Part shown: positions 17,493-24,470 of the stretch, in pieces
Position numbering within the stretch: the first letter of the stretch is position 1
Layout: each line of letters begins with the position of its first letter
Assembly: GCF_016863115.1 (NCBI RefSeq)
Contig: NZ_BOOG01000063.1
Span: 1-38,132 of the forward strand
Direction: 5' to 3'
DNA from: Sphaerimonospora thailandensis
GTDB taxonomy: Bacteria; Actinomycetota; Actinomycetes; Streptosporangiales; Streptosporangiaceae
Length of the DNA stretch: 38,132 bases
Program-made: the position numbers and the translations under genes
The notes under the pieces: model-generated
Seen by the model: the letters and a program-made list of their open reading frames with translations, nothing else
What the model was told of the DNA's origin: nothing
Database searches by the model: none

Positions 17493-18766
17493 CCTCCGTC
17501 GATCTTCCAATCGATCTCACGGTCATCGGACTGGGCTACGTGGGCATGCCGCTGGCCAAGGAGGCCGCGGCGGCCGGCCTGCGGGTGGCTGGCCTGGACG
17601 TCGACCCTCGCAAGGTCGAGGCCATCAACGCCGGTCAGTCGTACATCGACGACCTCACCGACGCCGATCTCGACGCCATGGTCTCCAGCGGCTTCACTGC
17701 CACGCTGGACCCCTCCGTGCTGGCGCGGTCGAGCACGATCGTCGTGTGCGTGCCGACGCCGCTCGACGAGGACCACCGTCCCGACCTGTCGGCGGTCGAG
17801 GGCGCGGTGGGCGCCATCGCCGAGCGTCTGCGGCCGGGCACCCTGGTCGTCCTGGAGTCCACCACCTGGCCCGGCACCACCGACGAGCTGGTGCGGCCCA
17901 TCCTGGAGCGGAAGTCCGGGATGGTCGCGGGTGAGGACTTCCACCTGGCCTTCTCGCCGGAGCGGATCGACCCCGGCAACCCCAAGTTCGGCCTGCGCAA
18001 CACTCCCAAGGTCGTCGGCGGCTACACGAGCGCCTGCCGGGACCGGGCGGCGGCCTTCTACGCACGGTTCGTCGAGCGGGTCGTGCCGGTCAGCGGCACC
18101 CGCGAGGCCGAGATGGCCAAGCTGCTCGAGAACACCTACCGCCACGTCAACATCGCGCTCGTCAACGAGATGGCGATCTTCTGCGACGAGCTCGGCGTGA
18201 ACCTGTGGGAGGCCATCGAGGCGGCCTCCACCAAGCCGTTCGGGTTCCAGAAGTTCCTCCCGGGTCCGGGGGTGGGCGGCCACTGCATCCCGGTCGACCC
18301 GTCCTACCTGTCGTACACCGTGCGCAAGCTGGGCTACCCCTTCCGCTTCGTGGAGCTGGCGCAGGAGATCAACGAGCGGATGCCGTCCTATGTCGTGGCC
18401 CGGGTGCAGCGGCTGCTGAACCGGGACCGCAAGGCGGTGAACGGCTCCCGCGTGCTGCTCCTCGGCGTGACCTACAAGCCCGACATCGGTGACCAGCGCG
18501 AGACTCCCGCCGTCCCGGTGGCCGAGGCGCTGCTGGAGCTGGGCGCGGACCTGGCGTACTGCGACCCCTACGTCACCGAATGGGCGGTCGAGGGCAGGGC
18601 GATCCCGCGGGCCGAGAACCTGGCCGAAGCCGTCGAGGCGGCCGACATCACCGTGCTGCTCCAGCAGCACTCCGTGTTCGATATGGACGTGGTGGAGAAT
18701 CGGGCCCGGCTCGTGCTCGACACTCGCGGCGTGCTCTCGACCGGCGATCGCGTCGAACGGTTGTAG
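17489..18766 (+). CDS. wecC: UDP-N-acetyl-D-mannosamine dehydrogenase
   Basis: The 425-residue NAD-dependent nucleotide-sugar dehydrogenase oxidises C6 of UDP-ManNAc twice to give UDP-ManNAcA. It shows the N-terminal Rossmann motif GLGYVGMPLAKEAAAAG, VVCVPTPLDEDHRPDL, the substrate loop AFSPERIDPGN, EAEMAKLLENTYRHVNIALVNE, and catalytic Cys266 in GPGVGGHCIPVDP, the pattern of the WecC branch rather than UDP-glucose dehydrogenase (usually GGSCFPKD). A C-terminal UDP-binding domain follows (LLLGVTYKPDIGDQRETPA). I place the start at GTG 17489; the open frame continues upstream to 17450 but only adds unrelated residues. The next gene follows after 12 bases. Confidence 0.93.
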   Translation: MTSVDLPIDLTVIGLGYVGMPLAKEAAAAGLRVAGLDVDPRKVEAINAGQSYIDDLTDADLDAMVSSGFTATLDPSVLARSSTIVVCVPTPLDEDHRPDLSAVEGAVGAIAERLRPGTLVVLESTTWPGTTDELVRPILERKSGMVAGEDFHLAFSPERIDPGNPKFGLRNTPKVVGGYTSACRDRAAAFYARFVERVVPVSGTREAEMAKLLENTYRHVNIALVNEMAIFCDELGVNLWEAIEAASTKPFGFQKFLPGPGVGGHCIPVDPSYLSYTVRKLGYPFRFVELAQEINERMPSYVVARVQRLLNRDRKAVNGSRVLLLGVTYKPDIGDQRETPAVPVAEALLELGADLAYCDPYVTEWAVEGRAIPRAENLAEAVEAADITVLLQQHSVFDMDVVENRARLVLDTRGVLSTGDRVERL

Positions 18767-18778
18767 GAGGGTCCACGC

Positions 18779-19870
18779 GTGCACGTGCTCGTCATGACGG
18801 TGGTGCATCACCCCGAGGACGCCCGGATCCTGCACCGGCAGATCCGCGCACTCGTCGACGCCGGTCATGAGGTCACGTACGCGGCCCCGTACACCGCGCG
18901 CGGGGTGGTGCCCCGCCCGTGGGTCAATGGAGTGGACCTGCCGAGGGCGGCGGAACGGCGCCGCCTGGCCGCCGTACGGGCCGCGCGCAGGCTGTTCAGG
19001 AGCATGCGCGGCAAGGTGGACGTCGCGCTCATCCACGATCCCGAGCTGCTGCTCGCGGTGGCCGGTGTCCGCGGCCGCCCGCCGGTCGTCTGGGACGTCC
19101 ACGAGGACACGCCCGCGACGCTCTCGCTGAAGCCGTGGCTGCCCGCCTTCCTGCGGCCGCCGATGCGGTTCCTCGCCCGGCTCCTGGAGGGTACGGCGGA
19201 ACGCCACCTGCACCTGCTGCTCGCCGAGTCGGCCTACGCCGGGCGGTTCAAGCAGTCTCACCTGGTGGTGCCGAACGAGACGTGGGTGCCCGACAGCGTC
19301 AGCCCGCCCGGCGACGACCGCGTGGTCTATCTCGGCTGGCTGTCGGAGGCCCGGGGCGTACGCGAGGCCGTCGAGGTGGCCAGGCTGCTCCAGCCGCATC
19401 GCGTCGCGGTCGAGCTGATCGGGTACGCCGACCCGCAGAGCCGGCCGGTGCTCAACGACGCCGTCGCCGAGGGCCTGCTGGAATGGCGTGACTTCATGCC
19501 CAACGACGAGGCGCTGAAGCGGCTCGACGGGGCGCTCGCCGGGCTGTCCCTGCTGCATGACGAGCCGAACTACCGGCACTCCATGCCCACAAAGATCATC
19601 GAGTATATGGCGCACGGCATCCCCGTGATCACCACGCCGTCGCCGCGTGCCGTGGAGCTCGTCGAGCGCTACCAGTGCGGCGCGATCGTCCCCTGGGAGG
19701 ATCCGGACGCCGTGGCCCGGGCCGTGCTGCGGCTCAGGGACGACGCGGCGGCGCGGCGCGCGACCGGTGGGCGGGGCTACGCCGCGGCCCGCGCCAACCA
19801 CCACTGGCCGAGCTCGGCACGCCGGTTCGTCGCCCAGCTCGAGGCCTGGGGCGGCGTCAAGGGCCGTTGA
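18779..19870 (+). CDS. Family 4 glycosyltransferase
   Basis: The 363-residue GT-B glycosyltransferase has an N-terminal acceptor domain (HVLVMTVVHHPEDARILHRQIRALVDAGHEVTYAAPY, VALIHDPELLLAV, VVWDVHEDTPATLSLKPW), a linker, and a donor domain (RVVYLGWLSEARGVREAVEVARLL) ending in YRHSMPTKIIEYMAHGIPVITT, which contains the nucleotide-binding glutamate region. It probably adds a sugar, possibly ManNAcA made by the gene just upstream. A strong AGGAGGG (18765-18771) serves the GTG at 18779. It is in an operon with wecC, with 12 bases between them. Confidence 0.92.
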   Translation: MHVLVMTVVHHPEDARILHRQIRALVDAGHEVTYAAPYTARGVVPRPWVNGVDLPRAAERRRLAAVRAARRLFRSMRGKVDVALIHDPELLLAVAGVRGRPPVVWDVHEDTPATLSLKPWLPAFLRPPMRFLARLLEGTAERHLHLLLAESAYAGRFKQSHLVVPNETWVPDSVSPPGDDRVVYLGWLSEARGVREAVEVARLLQPHRVAVELIGYADPQSRPVLNDAVAEGLLEWRDFMPNDEALKRLDGALAGLSLLHDEPNYRHSMPTKIIEYMAHGIPVITTPSPRAVELVERYQCGAIVPWEDPDAVARAVLRLRDDAAARRATGGRGYAAARANHHWPSSARRFVAQLEAWGGVKGR

Positions 19871-19919
19871 CCGGCGGATTCACGAACCCAGAGAACGACG
19901 GGCGGTAGTTGTCCTGAAG

Positions 19920-21812
19920 TTGCGTTGGCTCATTCTCATCCTGGGCATCGCGATCCTCGCGGGGGTCGCGTCCGTCGTGATCGTCCTGAGAGACGGGGTG
20001 GCGCCGGGGCCGCGGACGGCCGGCACCGAAGTGACCTCGCCCGCCGCCTCGCCCTCACCTCCGCAGGAGGGACCGCCCTCGCCCACGGCCAGCGCGTTCA
20101 CCGACCCGTGCGGCACCTTCGACACCACCGCGCCCACGCCGTACGCCGTCACGGGCTACTGGCTGATCCCCACCTCCGACCCGTGCACCTGGCGCCGGCA
20201 GTTGCAGGCCATCCACCGCCTCGGCGGGGACACGGTCGTACGGCTCGGCTACGGCCTGTCGCCGCGTCCGGTGGACCGCGAGGGCCGGGTCCTGAGCAGG
20301 CTGGGTGACGGCGCAGGCCCGGTGAGCGGGAACCAGGGGAAGACCGCTGAGGATCCGAAGCCCGACGGGCGCTACGCCAAGTGCGAGGAGAACGGCCTCA
20401 CCTGCGTGCAGGCGGCCGAGAAGGACCTCAAGGCCGCCAACCCGGGCAACATGATCACCTGGACCTATGTCTACCGTACCGACGAGCGCTTCGGTCCCGG
20501 GATCTTCCGCTGCCCGTCGATAGAGCACGAGATCGAGGTGAACGGCGCCGTCTTCTACCGGCTGATCGCCCCCGAGGACGGCTCGGACGACCCGACCTGC
20601 GACTTCACCTCCAAGGGGCGGCGCTATCACCTGATCCTGGTCTCGGCCGGGCAGAAGGACAGCCTCACCGAGCTGCTCGACCTGGGGGACCGGTTCGGCA
20701 TCCAGGTGTTCCCGGCGCTGCCGCTCGCGCCGCGCGACTTCGTCAAGACGGCGACCGCCGACCCCCGGCACATCGGCACGCTCACCACGCTGACCCGGCG
20801 CGTCCTGCAGGACTACGGCGACCGTTTCGCCGGCCGGGCCTCGCTCGGCGGCGTCTACCAACCGTTCGAGCTGCAGATCCGCGACTGGACCGATCCGAGC
20901 AAGTTCCAGACGCTCCTGGTCTACGAGGAGCAGCACCGGATCGTCGAGCAGGTGCTGCCGGGCAAGCCGATCCTCGTCAGCCCCTACCTCGACGGCCGAA
21001 GGCAGAAGAAGTACACCGCCACCCCGGCGCAGGTCGCCGCGGGCTTCAAGGCCCTCGCCAGGACCGGGGTGGGGATCATCGCGCCGCAGGACGGCCGGGG
21101 CACCGGCAAGGTCGGCCTGTACTGGCCCAACCTCAAGAACAAGCCGGTGGACGACCGCCTCAAGCCCGTCGTCGGCGACACCACCTACGCCGCGGCCTAC
21201 TACGGCTCGACCCGTGACTACTACCGGGCGATGGCGCAGGCCCGTACGGAGTTGGCCGAGGAGGGCATCGACGTGCGGCTGTGGGCCAACGTGGAGGCGT
21301 TCGAGCCGACGCCCACCGACGGCGACACGTGCGGCCGTCAGTCCTCCCGGGGGCGTACCGACAAGGCCCGGCTGGACACCCAGGTCGCGCTGGCCGCGCC
21401 GTACGTCTCGAAGATCATTTCGTACATGTGGAGCGATTTCTTCACCTGCGACTCGCCCTCCCTGTCGAAGGAGATCTCCGATGACTGGGACCGGCCCATC
21501 GCGATCGAGGCCCGGCGCGTCGACCAGGAAGCCCAGGACGGCCAGGGCGGTCTGGAAATCCGGGGCTATCACGTCGGTTTCGCCAAGGTCACGCTGAGCT
21601 GGACCGGCGTGGAGACGCCGCGGGTGATCGACGCGGCCGTGGTCGGCCGGCGCGACACCGCCCCCATCGAGGGGCTGCCGGTCGGCACCGAGAAGGTCTG
21701 GATCCCGGTCGACTGGGCCAGCGTGCCGCAGGACGTGTGGGTGCGCGTCGACGTGACCACCTCCGACGGCAGGAAGGCGGCGGAGCCGGTCTACTACCGT
21801 AATTCCGTGTAG
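19920..21812 (+). CDS. Membrane-anchored DUF4434-like TIM-barrel protein
   Basis: The protein has one N-terminal helix (LRWLILILGIAILAGVASVVIVL), a Pro/Ser/Thr-rich linker, then a large extracytoplasmic domain. That domain contains TGYWLIPTSDPCTWRRQLQAIHRLGGDTVVRLG, PLAPRDFVKTA, GVYQPFELQIRDW, GKPILVSPYLDGRR, GVGIIAPQDGRGTGK and VRLWANVEAFEP. The order resembles DUF4434 glycoside-hydrolase-like barrels, with acidic residues at strand ends that could be catalytic. A C-terminal beta-rich segment (from about 540) may be a fibronectin-like domain. It may trim or bind the surface glycan. The start is uncertain: no ATG or GTG lies between the previous stop and the helix, so I use TTG 19920 (630 residues); CTG 19914, or a start inside the upstream gene, are alternatives. 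Confidence 0.72.
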   Translation: MRWLILILGIAILAGVASVVIVLRDGVAPGPRTAGTEVTSPAASPSPPQEGPPSPTASAFTDPCGTFDTTAPTPYAVTGYWLIPTSDPCTWRRQLQAIHRLGGDTVVRLGYGLSPRPVDREGRVLSRLGDGAGPVSGNQGKTAEDPKPDGRYAKCEENGLTCVQAAEKDLKAANPGNMITWTYVYRTDERFGPGIFRCPSIEHEIEVNGAVFYRLIAPEDGSDDPTCDFTSKGRRYHLILVSAGQKDSLTELLDLGDRFGIQVFPALPLAPRDFVKTATADPRHIGTLTTLTRRVLQDYGDRFAGRASLGGVYQPFELQIRDWTDPSKFQTLLVYEEQHRIVEQVLPGKPILVSPYLDGRRQKKYTATPAQVAAGFKALARTGVGIIAPQDGRGTGKVGLYWPNLKNKPVDDRLKPVVGDTTYAAAYYGSTRDYYRAMAQARTELAEEGIDVRLWANVEAFEPTPTDGDTCGRQSSRGRTDKARLDTQVALAAPYVSKIISYMWSDFFTCDSPSLSKEISDDWDRPIAIEARRVDQEAQDGQGGLEIRGYHVGFAKVTLSWTGVETPRVIDAAVVGRRDTAPIEGLPVGTEKVWIPVDWASVPQDVWVRVDVTTSDGRKAAEPVYYRNSV

Positions 21813-21822
21813 CGTGCCTGTC

Positions 21823-22479
21823 ATGATCCCGCGAATCCCGGTCAGCGTGGATCTGGTCGTGCTCACCGTCAGATCCCAGGAGCTCAGCGCGCTGGTGTGG
21901 CGGCGCGACCGGCCCCCGTACGAAGGCCGGTGGGCGCTGTCCGGCGGGTTCATCAAGCTGGAGGAGGACCTGCCCGCCGCCGCCGCCCGGGTGCTGACGG
22001 AGCGGGCCGGCCTCCCGGGTGCGCCGGTTCATCTGGAGCAGCTGCATTCGTACGGGTACCCCGACCGCGACCCCCGCCAGCGGGTGCTCAGCGTCGCCTA
22101 CCTGGGTCTCGCCCCCGACCTGCCCGCCTCGACCGAGGCGCACATGAGCTGGCAGCCGGTCGCCGAGCTGACGGAGATGGCCTTCGACCACCGCCGCATC
22201 ATGCTCGACGGGGTCGAGCGGGCCCGGGGCAAGCTGGAGTACACCTCGCTGGGCGCGGCGTTCTGCCCACCCGAGTTCACGGTGGCGGAGTTGCGCCGCG
22301 TCTACGAGATCGTGTGGGGCCGGCAGCTCGACCCGCGCAACTTCCACCGCAAGGTCACCAAGACCGGGGGGTTCCTCATCCCGACCGGCCGTACGACGAC
22401 CCGGGACGGCGGCCGCCCCGCCATGCTCTACCGCCGCGGCCCGGCCGTACTCCTTCATCCCCCCATGCTCCGCGTCTAG
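21823..22479 (+). CDS. Nudix-domain protein with winged-helix C-terminus (NrtR-like)
   Basis: The 218-residue protein combines a Nudix fold (about 7-140) with a C-terminal winged helix (FTVAELRRVYEIVWGRQLDPRNFHRKVTKTGG, about 146-185). This is the architecture of NrtR-type regulators, where the Nudix domain senses ADP-ribose or another nucleotide sugar. The Nudix box (42-64) is incomplete: Glu is replaced by Val57 and Arg61 where the hydrolase consensus has REUxEE, while Glu60 remains. It is thus more likely a ligand sensor than a hydrolase. No NAD-synthesis genes are nearby; the position after the glycan genes suggests a sugar-related regulon. ATG 21823 is chosen; GTG 21814 is in frame and also possible. 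Confidence 0.82.
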   Translation: MIPRIPVSVDLVVLTVRSQELSALVWRRDRPPYEGRWALSGGFIKLEEDLPAAAARVLTERAGLPGAPVHLEQLHSYGYPDRDPRQRVLSVAYLGLAPDLPASTEAHMSWQPVAELTEMAFDHRRIMLDGVERARGKLEYTSLGAAFCPPEFTVAELRRVYEIVWGRQLDPRNFHRKVTKTGGFLIPTGRTTTRDGGRPAMLYRRGPAVLLHPPMLRV

Positions 22480-22527
22480 GCCGTGCCGGGCATACGAGTT
22501 TGATCGTCGTTCAGGGATCTTTCAGGA

Positions 22528-22533
22528 TATATT
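22528..22533 (+). promoter_or_regulatory. -10-like box immediately before the acyltransferase gene
   Basis: TATATT lies seven bases upstream of the ATG at 22541 in an otherwise GC-rich region, and there is no convincing Shine-Dalgarno. This spacing puts the transcript start at or next to the ATG (leaderless). The best -35-like element (TTGATC, 22500-22505) is too far away for a canonical promoter. Confidence 0.4.
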
Positions 22534-22540
22534 CCGGCCT

Positions 22541-23722
22541 ATGCTCTTCACGGCCCAGCGCGGTTCGGATGCGCCGGCCAAACTCCCCGAGCCTCCGAGG
22601 CTGCGCGTCCTCGACCTTCTACGGTTCTGCGCGGCGCTCGGGGTGGTGCTGTTCCATTTCGGCGAGACCCGCGCATGGGGCACATCCAACGCCTTCCCGG
22701 CGCTGAGCGCGGTCACGATGTTCGGCGTCTACGGCGTGCGGCTGTTCTTCGTCATCAGCGGGTTCGTGATCCTGATGAGCGCATGGGGCCGTTCGTCGGG
22801 CGAGTTCGCCGTCTCGCGGATCGCCCGGCTCTACCCGGCGTACTGGGCGAGCGTGCTCATCCTCGGCGCGCTGGCCGTCGGCGGGCTGATCACCGACCAC
22901 CGGCCCACCTTCAGCCAGCTGCTGGCCAACATGACCATGCTCCAGCACGGCCTGCGGATCAGGGACCTGGAGATCGTGTACTGGACGCTCTGGCAGGAGC
23001 TGGTCTTCTACGCGCTCGTCGCCTGCTTCGCCGCGATCGGCATCACCTACCGCCGCTGTCTGGCCTTCCTCGGCGGCTGGGTGTTCCTCCTCGTCGTCGC
23101 CGAACGGGTGAACGCCGATCTCCTCCAGGCCGTGCTGGTGCCGTTCGCCGCGCCGTACTTCATCGCGGGCATGGCGCTCTACCTCGTCCACCGTTTCGGC
23201 GGATCGTTCTTCCCGTGGCTGTTCGTCGGGGTCGGCTGGGTGCTCGCGCTCGTCAACGTGCTGGGGGAGAAGCCGGCCGCGTTCACCAGGTTCGGCCCCG
23301 CCGTCGGATCCGCGCTGGTGGTCGGCGTGATCTCGCTGATCTTCCTGGTGATGATCCTGGTGGCGCGCGGCTCACTCGATCGGCTCGACTGGCGCTGGCT
23401 GACGACGCTGGGCGCGCTGACCTACCCGCTCTATCTCTTCCACCACCATGTCGGATTTCTGCTCATCCAGGCGCTCCACCCCGTGCTCGGGAACCGGCTC
23501 ACGCTGTCGCTGGTGGTCGTCGCCGTCCTGGCCGTGGCGTACGGAATCCACCGACTGGTGGAGCGGCCGCTTCAGCCCCGGCTGAAGGCGGCGCTCACCC
23601 GCTCACTCGCCATGGTCGACCGGGTCGGCGTGGCCGGCGTGGTCGAGGTGGTCACTTCTTCTTCGGGCGAGGCGGATAGATCTCCCCTCCCCGCAGCTCC
23701 CGGCCCTGCAGCAGGGTCGTGA
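22541..23722 (+). CDS. Membrane acyltransferase (acyltransferase-3 family)
   Basis: The 393-residue protein has about ten helices and the acyltransferase-3 signature: RLRVLDLLRFCAALGVVLFHFG near the N-terminus (the conserved His at the end of helix 1), GVRLFFVISGFVILMS in helix 2, and SRIARLYPAYW, the conserved Arg-x10-Tyr region. Such proteins O-acetylate or O-acylate sugars of exported glycans. It follows the glycosyltransferase block and likely decorates its product. The C-terminal 24 codons overlap the convergent deacetylase gene by 71 bases. The ATG at 22541 is the first start upstream of the motif. Confidence 0.9.
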   Translation: MLFTAQRGSDAPAKLPEPPRLRVLDLLRFCAALGVVLFHFGETRAWGTSNAFPALSAVTMFGVYGVRLFFVISGFVILMSAWGRSSGEFAVSRIARLYPAYWASVLILGALAVGGLITDHRPTFSQLLANMTMLQHGLRIRDLEIVYWTLWQELVFYALVACFAAIGITYRRCLAFLGGWVFLLVVAERVNADLLQAVLVPFAAPYFIAGMALYLVHRFGGSFFPWLFVGVGWVLALVNVLGEKPAAFTRFGPAVGSALVVGVISLIFLVMILVARGSLDRLDWRWLTTLGALTYPLYLFHHHVGFLLIQALHPVLGNRLTLSLVVVAVLAVAYGIHRLVERPLQPRLKAALTRSLAMVDRVGVAGVVEVVTSSSGEADRSPLPAAPGPAAGS

Positions 23723-24434
23723 TGGTGACGAACTTGTAGCCCTGCTTCTCCAGCTTCGTCAGCACGCCGGGCATGGCCTTGACGGTCTCCGGGACGATGT
23801 CGTGCAGCAGGATGACCGCGTTCCGCTCGGCGGCGGCGAGCGTACGTTCGGCGATGACCTTGGTGTTCCTGGCCTGCCAGTCGAGGGTGGAGTGGGTCCA
23901 CAGGATCTGCGGCAGTCCCATCTCGGCCATGAGCTGGGCCAGATGGGCGTTGGTGGCGCCGTTCGGCGGCCGCATCATCGTCGGGGCCTCGCCGATCGTC
24001 TGGTAGATGATGTCCGAGGTGCTGTTGATCTCGCTGAAAACCTCATCGTCGGGCAGCTTGGTCAGGTCCGGATGGTTCCAGGTGTGGTTGCCGATCTCGT
24101 GGCCCTCTGCCGCTATGCGCTGGGTCAGTTCTGGCCGGTTGGCCACCTTCCGGCCCAGCAGGAAGAACGTGGCCTTCGCCCGGTGCTTCTTCAGCGTGTC
24201 GAGCAGTTCGGGCGTGTACGGCCACGGGCCGTCGTCGAAGGTGAGGGCGATGCACTTGTGCTTCGCGCAGTACGGCTTGGCCTGCGCCTGCGCCTTCGCC
24301 TTCGCCGTCGCCTCAGGCGTGACTTTCACGTGGGTGGCGGTCTGGGACGCCGTCGCGGGTCCGGCCGTCACGGGGGTTACGCACAGGCCGGCGGTGCAGA
24401 GCCCGGCCATCACAATGCTGATTTTCCGCCACAT
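23652..24434 (-). CDS. Secreted polysaccharide deacetylase (CE4)
   Basis: The 260-residue protein has a signal peptide (KIS, hydrophobic 7-24, cleavage probably near TAGPATASQ), an Ala/Lys-rich spacer, and a NodB domain with all five CE4 motifs: TFDDGP (Asp67, Asp68), HTWNHPD (metal ligands His117 and His121), RPPNG (155-159; Asn where Tyr is usual), LDW (184-186) and ILLHD (catalytic His211). It probably removes N-acetyl groups from extracellular chitin-like or peptidoglycan-type glycan using a divalent metal. It lies 36 bases downstream of the GH6-like kinase gene on the same strand, and its end overlaps the convergent acyltransferase gene. Confidence 0.92.
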   Translation of the reverse strand: MWRKISIVMAGLCTAGLCVTPVTAGPATASQTATHVKVTPEATAKAKAQAQAKPYCAKHKCIALTFDDGPWPYTPELLDTLKKHRAKATFFLLGRKVANRPELTQRIAAEGHEIGNHTWNHPDLTKLPDDEVFSEINSTSDIIYQTIGEAPTMMRPPNGATNAHLAQLMAEMGLPQILWTHSTLDWQARNTKVIAERTLAAAERNAVILLHDIVPETVKAMPGVLTKLEKQGYKFVTITTLLQGRELRGGEIYPPRPKKK

Positions 24435-24442
24435 GCCGCTGG

Positions 24443-24448
24443 ATCTTA
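24443..24448 (-). promoter_or_regulatory. -10-like box before the deacetylase gene
   Basis: On the minus strand TAAGAT lies eight bases before the deacetylase ATG, and no clear ribosome site is present. The gene may have its own near-leaderless promoter within the 36 bases after the kinase stop, besides read-through. Confidence 0.35.
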
Positions 24449-24470
24449 GTGAAGAACCCTGAAAATAGGA

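Noticed and set aside
17465-19804. A 779-codon minus-strand open frame opposite wecC and the GT4 gene
   Set aside because: It is an antisense shadow produced by high GC at third positions; both plus-strand genes have unmistakable motifs.
19647-19919. Long N-terminal extension of the DUF4434-like protein
   Set aside because: The extension lies in the frame of a Ser/Arg/Pro-rich shadow of the upstream glycosyltransferase gene; a membrane-anchor start at 19920 makes more sense.
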